NCBI GenBank assembly: GCA_012064415.1
Contig: SSNU01000242.1
Coordinates: 1-64,000, forward strand
DNA length: 64,000 nucleotides
Source: Gyrodactylus bullatarudis
Lineage: Eukaryota; Platyhelminthes; Monogenea; Gyrodactylidea; Gyrodactylidae
Direction of reading: 5' to 3'
The translations under genes and the position numbers were made by a program. The stretch's first letter is position 1. Every line of letters starts with the position of its first letter. Positions 58,201-64,000 of the stretch are shown piece after piece. The notes beneath the pieces are model-generated. The model had not been told where the DNA came from and made no database searches. It saw only the letters and a list, made by a program, of their open reading frames with translations.

Positions 58201-60859
58201 TCACAAAATTGTTCATCTTATTCCAGAAGCCTGGAAAGGTATTTTGAAGCAAAATTTATCGGGATAATATTAAAATACTTGAAATTTAAATTCATCATAA
58301 CGATAGATGACTTTAGTAGTTCTCATTCACCACAACTGGGGCACAACTGTATATTATATTAATGTATTATTCACTCACATAGATTAGCTCAGAGGTGTCT
58401 AGAGACCATCGTTTTATATCAGAGTCTCCGCCACAGCTAATCAAACTTCCATCTGTCAACATGAGCAGTTCACTGACATAACACTGATGAGCAGGAATCT
58501 TTTTCAATTGAATAAAGTCACTTTCGCCCGATGCCTCACTTTCAACAATTTCATCATCATTTTCTTCCTTTTGAATTTCCTCATTAGCCTGACTGGAATC
58601 GTTATCGACAACTTCTTCGTTCTCTCCTTCCTCACCAGTATTGGTGTCCATTGGGATTTCCATGGATTCTCTGAGTAAACCATATTAGATCAACATTTTT
58701 TCCCTCAAAAGTATTATTATCAAATTTTATTCTAGATACTTTTATCACCCAAAAAATATTCTTGATTCTTTACCAAACAATTTTCTTTGTTAATGCAATT
58801 GAACTGTTAAAAAATTCATTCCAAAATGTTGATGTTTTAATAAGGTGTGTTCATTGAAAAATAGTTTTTCTGAAGATAGGAACTAATGATATTTACAAAT
58901 TTCTCTCTTTATCTAAAGCTAATTGATATGAAGTTTGGAATCTATGATTTTTCAAATTCCCAAAATCCCACTTTTTCGAAGCTAAAACTGAAAATTTTTA
59001 TTGATTTGAAAGTGGGAGGTTGATCAAAATTGATTTTCAGAATCAAGATTAGATAATGAAGCTGAATAGCACCGTCAAGTTCGAATCTGTTGAAAGTTTA
59101 ATGGCAACATTTGGCTTTCTTCTTTTATCTTGATCCTAAAAAGTTTCCGTTTGACCATTCTGCCATTTTTAAATCATTTAAAAAAAATTTCAACTCAATT
59201 TTTATCTATTGAACGTGTTCAATATAGTTTTCTACACTCAATTAGACTCTTACAATGCACTCATCTGTCTCAGGACTTCATCCGCTCTGGGTTCGCAGAT
59301 ATGCATTTTAAGCTAAAAAAATTGAAATTTGTAAAATTACCATGTTTTTTTTGAATGGCAAGACTGATCTGGATTCTTAAAATTTCTGAACATGATCGAA
59401 TTCTCGATAAAATATTGAAATTTTTGTAAAATTCATAGATCAACCAACTTTACTATTGAGTAGATGTTGAAATTAAATTTTGGAAAAAATCAACCTTCTT
59501 TGGATTAGTATAGCCCTAGTTTGATAAATTATAGGGCTGAGATGTTTGGGTATTCCTGGAGATTAATGAGCTTTCCTATCAAAAGGGTCGTAAAAGAAGT
59601 ATTTTAGAGTAATTTACCTTTGGGACTATAGTTTTTTCCACCTTTACCTTTTTGACTATAATTTTTTTTATTATTCCTTTTTTAACTATAGTTAAATTTT
59701 ATATTTTTTCGTATTGAAAAAAAAATTTTTGGACAAAAACTTTTTCGACTATAGTCATTTTCACTTTTACCTTTTTGACTATAGTTATTTTTTATTTTTA
59801 CCTTTATGACTATAGTTATTTTTTATTTTTACCTTTATGACTATAGTTATTTTTTATTTTTACCTTTATGACTATAGTTACTATCTTGTGAATTTAGAAA
59901 AACTCAAGCCCTCGTAAAAGAGAAATTGTTTTCTTGTGAGTCTCACCCTATTGATAATCCTTTTGTCAAGACCCTTTTTGAAAATTAACCAATCAAATCT
60001 CATTCAATACTTTTACCTATTAGTCAAAAAATTTCAACATCATATTTTCAAATGGATAGTTATAGTCTTGATAAAATTTACCCGTCTGTTGATGATGCTA
60101 AGAAATGCGTGCAGCTTCTTGCTGTAAAAATTCAAAGAGATTTCCGGGTGAAAAGAAATGATAAGTTAGAGAGTAAACAGTAAAGGTGAAAACAGATTAT
60201 AACTATAGTCAAAAAGGTAAAAGTGAAAATGACTATAGTCGAAAAAGTTTTTGTCCAAAAATTTTTTTTTCAATACGAAAAAATATAAAATTTAACTATA
60301 GTTAAAAAAGGAATAATAAAAAAAATTATAGTCAAAAAGGTAAAGGTGGAAAAAACTATAGTCACAAAGGTAAAAATGGGATTGACTATAGTTAAAAATA
60401 ATATGACTATAGTCAAAAAGGTAAAGGTGGAAAAAACTATAGTCACAAAGGTAAAAATGGGATTGACTATAGTCAAAAAGGTAAATTACTCAGTATTTTA
60501 TTAGGTTTAGATGAACAATAATGAGTTGCTAAAATGATATCTAATATAAATAACCCAGTGGGACTTTAAGGGTTATTTGAGGAAGTGGGTTGAGCTCACT
60601 CTTTATCTATTTCCTCGTCTGGCACATCGAATGATTGCTGGGGTGTTGACGGGGCACTCTCAAAGCTTGACGAGTCCATTTCATATGCCTTTGACATGTT
60701 CCAGAAAGTAATGCTACCATTCTCATGACCTATGACCATCATTCGCCTTTTATCACAATAAATAACACAATTTAAACCTTTTTCATTCTCCAACGTGTCA
60801 ATTAGAAAGTCTCCCCGGATTTTTTCCCGTTGGCCAAATCGCTTCCTTAGTTTATTCAT
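49233..60859 (-). CDS. WD40-repeat protein with acidic linker, function unknown
   Basis: Seven minus-strand exons join in phase: 60859-60600, 58670-58379, 50836-50693, 50066-49779, 49622-49487, 49461-49355 and 49325-49233, 439 aa. WD-type blades are visible as MVIGHENGSITFWNM, LISCGGDSDIKRWSL, FVTCSMDTKVIIWKI, IITGAADGTVKIWSV, LFVGCNDGSVTVWKV, VFSGSLDCTVKCWHS, MFSASNDGIINCFEY and a last TTSTNSKIKIFSL. That is enough for one seven- or eight-bladed beta-propeller. An acidic stretch (GEEGENEEVVDND..) sits between blades one and two. I cannot assign an orthologue. The last two introns are 25 and 29 nt, while introns 1 and 2 are 1.9 and 7.5 kb and packed with transposons. Confidence 0.85.
50885..51650. 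mobile_element. 5'-truncated relative of the Tc1-type element at 35311-36676
   Basis: Shares TATGGATCTATCTTAC, CCTCTCTCTGGAGTAAGAAA, CAAAATTTTGATCTATT and the right end CAGTTCTGCTTTCGACTGTA with that element. The left inverted end is missing. Lies in WD40 gene intron 2; no ORF. Confidence 0.6.
52280..52525. repeat. Dispersed repeat family D, diverged copy
   Basis: Shares CTTGCACAGACATTGGTCCT with 17160 and the series CACTAATTTTGATAGACTCA, GTTCACTAATTTTGTTAACG, CCCACTAATTTCGC with 16795-17090 and 57420-57660. Confidence 0.55.
52834..53567. repeat. Foldback repeat family 2, best copy
   Basis: Left arm AAACCTAATTGACGTGAAGA and right arm TCTTCATGTCAATTAGGTTT are inverted copies about 250 bases or more long, including CTCGATATTTTTxTCCGGAT. 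A 734-bp palindromic element. Relatives are at 39690-40255 and 42845-43330. No ORF. In WD40 gene intron 2. Confidence 0.75.
54127..54455. mobile_element. hAT-type MITE, copy C
   Basis: Starts TAGGGTAATACAAAATTTT and ends GGCCTACTCTA. Flanks are ATACCGAT (54119-54126) and ATATCGAT (54456-54463), an 8-bp duplication with one mismatch. Same family as 2420-2871. Confidence 0.75.
54600..55258 (+). pseudogene. C-terminal part of a piggyBac transposase with Cys-rich finger, broken
   Basis: Reading frames give ALVGTCRKNKA, then ITYYNRTKGGVDTL and RRATKRWPLAVFWNMLDIA.YNAYVLY, the standard end of the piggyBac DDE domain including its last Asp block (GGVDTL). It finishes with the Cys/His finger (CAFCPRDKDRK, CGKCGNKACQEHCQIICNQC) that binds DNA ends in piggyBac. 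A TGA replaces an expected Trp in the finger, and there are frameshifts at about 54700 and 55015. The N-terminal half is not here. It is a dead fragment inside WD40 intron 2. Confidence 0.85.
55390..56064 (+). pseudogene. Penelope-like element C-terminal GIY-YIG endonuclease, RT missing
   Basis: The frame gives KLLNGRNKDEIPKLKRKGVI YQFTCSCESTYIGQTTRSLGERVKEH: a GIY-YIG fold with the YQF/YIG pair and the conserved Arg, preceded by the Cys-rich CSC motif seen in Penelope-like elements. Then HIKDTGH, the His-containing block. A stop at about 55674 and a frameshift separate the next part (KPDLCVQK), typical of the end of these retroelements, from a 100-aa tail. No reverse transcriptase is present upstream, where the piggyBac fragment begins. 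A truncated insertion. Confidence 0.8.
56365..56460 (-). mobile_element. tRNA-derived SINE-like fragment
   Basis: On the minus strand TTTGGCTAAATGGTTGAGTGCC resembles a tRNA box A and GTGTCCGATTCTC a box B, at tRNA-like spacing. The following TCATGAAGGTGAAACTATA resembles the end of the SINE at 41405-41560 (CGTGAGGTGAAAATTAT), but the hammerhead-like segment is absent. No folded intact tRNA is seen, so a tRNA gene is unlikely. Confidence 0.45.
56672..57328 (-). mobile_element. GGGTTAATTCC element, long copy carrying a protein-coding remnant
   Basis: Ends GGGTTAATTCC..AACCCC and ..GGAATTAACCC match the 358-bp element at 29037-29394. Flanks AAAAATTTT (56663-56671) and AAAACTTTT (57329-57337) are a 9-bp duplication with one mismatch. 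On the minus strand an ATG directly inside the right end starts a hydrophobic, signal-peptide-like MKISTLFLISIILFSKF. Then, after frame breaks, frames 57217-56957 and 56960-56754 encode KTLREFRFLRIFAIP, RRVVNFIKLQCPCRLQ and a basic tail ending SRIKSSAEKKV. I do not recognise this protein. The frame shifts by one at about 56958. Confidence 0.7.
57420..57660. repeat. Dispersed repeat family D, clean copy
   Basis: Near-identical to 16850-17085 (TTCGAATAGATCCTAACCTG, CTCCAGTAATTTTGTTTAAG, TTGGGAACTTGTC). It lies about 90 bases from the GGGTTAATTCC element in WD40 intron 2. Confidence 0.7.
58917..59458. repeat. Foldback repeat family 1, copy in WD40 intron 1
   Basis: Left end AAAGCTAATTGATATGAAGTTTGGAATC; right end AAATTCATAGATCAACCAACTTT, inverted. 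Internal ATTGATTTGAAAGTGGGAGGT is shared with other copies. No ORF. Confidence 0.6.
59607..60491. mobile_element. Foldback Mutator-type element with ACTATAGT tandem-repeat arms
   Basis: The ends GAGTAATTTACCTTT and AAAGGTAAATTACTC are inverted, flanked by an exact 9-bp duplication AGTATTTTA (59598-59606 and 60492-60500), the Mutator hallmark. Each arm (about 59607-59885 and 60195-60491) consists of repeats of roughly 28-33 bp, each with a palindromic ACTATAGT plus TTTTTACCTTT; the left arm has three identical TTATTTTTTATTTTTACCTT units in a row. The unique middle holds a short ORF (60052-60183). It lies in WD40 gene intron 1. Confidence 0.85.
60052..60183 (+). CDS. Small ORF, possible MULE DNA-binding-domain remnant
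   Basis: ATG to TAA gives 43 aa: MDSYSLDKIYPSVDDAKKCV, then QLLAVKIQRDFRVKRNDKLESK. The 'F.SvedAkkavqlyAvkxxxdFrVkrnD' pattern resembles the N-terminal DNA-binding domain of Mutator-type (MuDR) transposases, but the following Cys/catalytic parts are absent. It sits in the middle of the foldback element with 9-bp duplication. It may be a remnant of that element's own transposase or a small protein that binds its ends. The family call is a pattern-based guess. Confidence 0.4.
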   Translation: MDSYSLDKIYPSVDDAKKCVQLLAVKIQRDFRVKRNDKLESKQ

Positions 60860-61440
60860 GTCGAATGTGTGACTCTATCTATATCGTCTCTTGAGATGTT
60901 ATAAACTCTATTACTGTATTTTATTTCAATAATAATGAAAAAATTTGTTCTCTTGGTAATGCTTATTGGTAGTTATGACAACTTTTCTCAACAAGTCTAA
61001 TGAAAAAATACATCTCAAATTTTCATCATATACATTACACTAACCAATACTGCTATTTAACAATAAATAATTATTTAGTTCAACTACACAGTCATTAGTA
61101 TAGAGTGGGATGAAATTTTTAACTTTATACATTAGTGCCAACTTTTCCGATAGAACTATCAATTCTAGGCATTATTTTGTATTGAGTTTCATTCAGTTTT
61201 AAAAATCAAGAATTTTTCAAATTGCCGCTCAATGTTCATTGAATATTTACTATGCAATCACTAAAATCCGGAATATCTTGGCCATTTAATGAATGAATTT
61301 CTTAAATTTTATCTTCAAACAGGCCTTCATGATTCGTTATTTTTTATCATATTTTCTGCCTATTAGTTTTTGAGAACTAAGTCAAATACCATACATCTAG
61401 ATGCACTAAATAGTGGTTCCAAAATTAAAACAGGAGAATT
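60860..61440. other. 5' flank of the WD40 gene, nothing recognised
   Basis: AT-rich DNA upstream of the WD40 start codon (minus strand), presumably holding its promoter. No clear repeat or exon was seen. Confidence 0.45.
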
Positions 61441-61640
61441 CAAGGTCACCCGTCAAATAGTCTAGACCTGAATCCTGTTGAAAATCTTTGGCAAAACTTG
61501 AAGTTGGGCTCTTTCGAAAAGGTGTCCAAAAACTTTACAGAACTTGAGACTGTGGCGAAAAAATGAATGTTCAAAGGTGCAAATCCCTTGTTAAAGATTA
61601 GAAGTGTCTCAAATAAAACTGTAAGTTTTAGGGAAATTTA
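61440..61640 (+). pseudogene. Relic of a Tc1-type transposase C-terminus
   Basis: A frame reads GHPSNSLDLNPVENLWQNLK, the last catalytic block (SPDLNPIENLW) of Tc1/mariner transposases including the Glu, then FTELETVAKK, a stop where Trp is expected, and further C-terminal-like residues. No upstream Asp motifs remain. It is more decayed than the element at 14072-15603 and not closely similar to it. Confidence 0.75.
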
Positions 61641-62074
61641 CACTTGCAGTATCATTATTTTTTTAATTTTCTTCAACCGTATTAATAGATGAAATAATTT
61701 CATAAACAGTATAATATACCAATATATCCTTACACTTACAGTATCAATGATTATGAAATTTCCTGTCACGCTGTCAATTCACGTTATTTTTTCAAAAATA
61801 TTTCGTCATACCACCTACCAATATTTTAAATTGATTTTTCTTAATTTCTATACTTAGTTGGAAAAGATTTGAAATTAAAATTAATTTATTGGAAAAGTTA
61901 TCGAATTTCTTCCAATATTTTTAGGCGGTGCCATCGAGTTTGTCCTCAATTTTACTTGATGATAGAATTTAGAGTTATTGCCAAAAAGTGTATATATGGG
62001 TAGGGGAATTTTTCCAAAAGGCACATATATTTTCCCAAACATGTAATGATATACACGATGTATTTCCAATCTTC

Positions 62075-63425
62075 ATATGTATTTTTCCAAAAAATGCACT
62101 AGTGTATTCGATAATTTCCAAAACATAAATAGCATTTACAAAAATTGAATATGTCTGTAAGACTAATTACCAAAAGTGTATATTTTGATATATTTATCAA
62201 TACATACATATATCTCATACAAAGTAAATGCAATACATCGGGGTCGTATGAAATAATTTGACCAATCACAGAGTTATATATTTATAATTTCTATTAGGAT
62301 CTATATAAGCCACGAAAACAAATTATATGTGATGCGATGCGTTGCGTCGGGTTCATAGAAACATTTCGAATATCATCCCCATTGACTGTCAGAATATTCT
62401 CAAAGCGAAAAAGGAATTTATTTTCTTACAAAGCTGCTTATCGTTGTCTAAAGAGTTTGAAAAAAAAAGAAAAAAAGAAAATAATAATACTTTGAAATCG
62501 TTTAAAAGACTTAGCAGTTTTTCACAAAAATTGAATTGAATGATAATAAGATTCTTAAGAATGCATTTCTCTGTCTAAACATTTGCCAAAATGTCTTCCA
62601 CAAGAGTTTACCGGTCATAGCACTAGATGGATGTCATTTCGAGTCTAATTCAAATTATGTTCTTCTAACGGCGTCTGGTATAGATGCTAATAATCAAATA
62701 TTTCCTGTTGCAATCGATTTGTTCCGAATGTCAGGATACTTGGAGTTTTTTCATTGAATATCTAGACTCCTATCTATCATTGAATATAAATCCAAGCGCT
62801 GTGATAATTTCGGATCGAGAAAAGGGTCTTGCAGCTAGCGATCAGAATATTCTCTCAGATGTTGTCCATTGTCTCTGTCTTTATCATATCGGTAAAAATT
62901 TGAAGGCCAAGTTTAAGCACAACTACAATGGAAAAATTTTCAAAGCAGCAAATGCCGAAGAAGCAATGCAAGCCTTGGAGTCAATTAACTCTTCTGTTCG
63001 TATCTACCTAGATTCCATACCACATCAGAATTGGGCAGAAAATGCGGTTCAAAGGTGTCGATATGGTAATCTGACCTCAAACATAGCGGAGTCTATGATT
63101 GCAAAATTTCTACAAGATCGCTCCTTACACCCCTTCGAATTTATATTCAGCTTTGTTGATAGGACATATAAAAATTTCAGAAGAAAACTAAAGATTTATC
63201 AAGAGAGAGATATTAATCTTTAATTGCATAAAATTATACACGATTGTTGATTTATAAATGTATATGTATTTAATTTGTATGAGATATATGTATGTATTGA
63301 TAAATATATCAAAATATACACTTTTGGTAATTAGTCTTACAGACATATTCAATTTTTGTAAATGCTATTTATGTTTTGGAAATTATCGAACACACTAGTG
63401 CATTTTTTGGAAAAATATATATTAA
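62075..63425. mobile_element. Mutator-like element with ~150-bp inverted ends
   Basis: The stretch 62075-62230 (ATTTTTCCAAAAAATGCACT, ATTTCCAAAACATAAATAGC, ACCAAAAGTGTATATTTTGA) is repeated inverted at about 63272-63425 with few changes. Long inverted ends around a single transposase gene are typical of Mutator-like elements. The exact outer boundary and target duplication are unclear. Just outside the left end, similar words (GAATTTTTCCAAAAGGCAC) occur again. Confidence 0.8.
62380..63223 (+). pseudogene. MULE transposase core domain with frameshifts
   Basis: The reading frame (in pieces) gives NLFSYKAAYRCLKSL.., then VIALDGCHFESNSNYVLLTA and GIDANNQIFPVAID, ECQDTWSFFIEYL, AVIISDREKG, the CLCLYHIGKNLK block (C..H) and NIAESMIAKF. 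These match the MULE DDE domain: first Asp in ALDG, second in ISDR, Glu in AES. Frame breaks occur near the A-rich run at 62460-62475 and again near 62720, where VAIDL must pass to ECQDTW one base off. The C-terminal frame is open to 63223. It lacks the usual N-terminal DNA-binding domain and C-terminal zinc knuckle. Confidence 0.85.
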
Positions 63426-64000
63426 TTTATGATTTTTACAAAATTCTTAATTTTTTCATCAAGAAATTGAATTTGATCAAGATTTTTTGGAATCTAGATT
63501 ATGAGGCCCTCTTTTACGATACGGAGAAAAAAATTTAGAAAAAATCAATTTTTAAGGAAAATACGGCAAATTCCCATTTTTTTGAACTTTGAATTGAAAA
63601 TTTTTGTTGATTTCAATGTGAGAGAGTGATCAAAAGTTGATTTTCAGGATCACAATAAGACAAAAAAACCGATGATCATAATTAAATTTTTGATAAATTC
63701 GTCTTTTTTCTTGGATCTTGAAATATCAAATTTCATCGACTTTCAAGTAGGGAAAATGATCCAAAAATCAAAATTTGATTTTGACACGATTATGGAGTGA
63801 TTCTTTTAACAAGATTCAGCATATTTGATTTTTTTGACTAATATATTAATTAGCTTTAATAGTATATAATCAAAGCCCTGGATTAAGTCTGAAGAGACCC
63901 GGCGAAATAAAACGTTTAATTGAATTGAATTCGAATATTTGAATTTTTATAATCTAGATTACAAGGGTCACTTTCACGATATGAAGAAAAAAATCAATTT
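63425..64000. repeat. Foldback repeat family 1 copy and small piggyBac-like scrap at the window edge
   Basis: 63425-63860 holds family 1 blocks (TTTTTCATCAAGAAATTGAA, AAGATTTTTTGGAATCTAGA, TTGATTTTCAGGATCACAAT). At 63888-63912 TCTGAAGAGACCCGGCGAAAT matches the start of the piggyBac relic at 23054-23076. The block then repeats at 63940-64000. The copy may continue past the window. Confidence 0.5.

Noticed and set aside
60270..60476. 68-codon repetitive minus-strand ORF (TIVNPIFTFVTIVFS)
   Set aside because: It is the translation of the ACTATAGT tandem arm and would not be expected to encode a protein.
59700..60490. CRISPR-like array from regularly spaced ACTATAGT repeats
   Set aside because: The host is an animal, the spacers are themselves repeats, and the arms are inverted copies flanked by a target duplication; it is a transposon end.

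Overview
The window is eukaryotic nuclear DNA from an animal. Genes are split by GT-AG introns, coding exons sit in very AT-rich DNA, and the proteins are animal ones: a VPS16 core subunit, a MCRS1 FHA protein, a golgin-245-type GRIP protein, a Bax inhibitor-1 protein, an orphan class C GPCR of the GPR158 type, SDR16C-like dehydrogenases and a WD40 protein. Some introns are only 25-41 nt (for example 5567-5591 and 49462-49486) while others run to kilobases and are full of transposons. In several genes the tiny introns lie at the 5' end. Together with a tRNA-derived SINE carrying a hammerhead-like motif, this resembles flatworms such as schistosomes; that assignment is inference only.

Layout. 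1-3.7 kb: repeats and relics. 3.7-5.4 kb (-): MCRS1 homologue, last exon not found. 5.5-16.2 kb (+): VPS16 homologue in 11 exons, with a hAT element in intron 8 and an intact-looking Tc1 element in intron 10. 16.3-19.2 kb: repeats, two orphan exon-like pieces and simple repeats. 19.25-26.0 kb (+): GPR158-like receptor in 11 exons with a piggyBac relic in intron 8. 27.7-31.0 and 31.2-32.7 kb (-): tandem SDR paralogues. 33.4-48.1 kb (-): golgin in 20 exons, ending in a GRIP domain. 48.2-49.0 kb (+): Bax inhibitor-1, head-to-head with the golgin. 49.2-60.9 kb (-): WD40 protein whose two long introns hold hAT, piggyBac, Penelope-like and Mutator-like sequences. 60.9-64 kb: a Tc1 relic, a Mutator-like element and foldback repeats.

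The genes are separate eukaryotic units, not an operon. Two head-to-head pairs (MCRS1/VPS16, 102 bp; golgin/BI-1, 152 bp) probably share bidirectional promoters. VPS16 (HOPS/CORVET tethering) and the golgin (trans-Golgi tethering) both act in membrane traffic, but their proximity is probably chance.

The most striking content is the mobile DNA. There are elements with readable target duplications: hAT 8 bp, Mutator-type 9 bp, Tc1 TA and piggyBac TTAA. A foldback element has arms built from ACTATAGT tandem repeats. A family with GGGTTAATTCC ends carries pieces of an unrecognised protein-coding sequence. In the golgin gene, two exons are almost identical although their flanking introns are unrelated.
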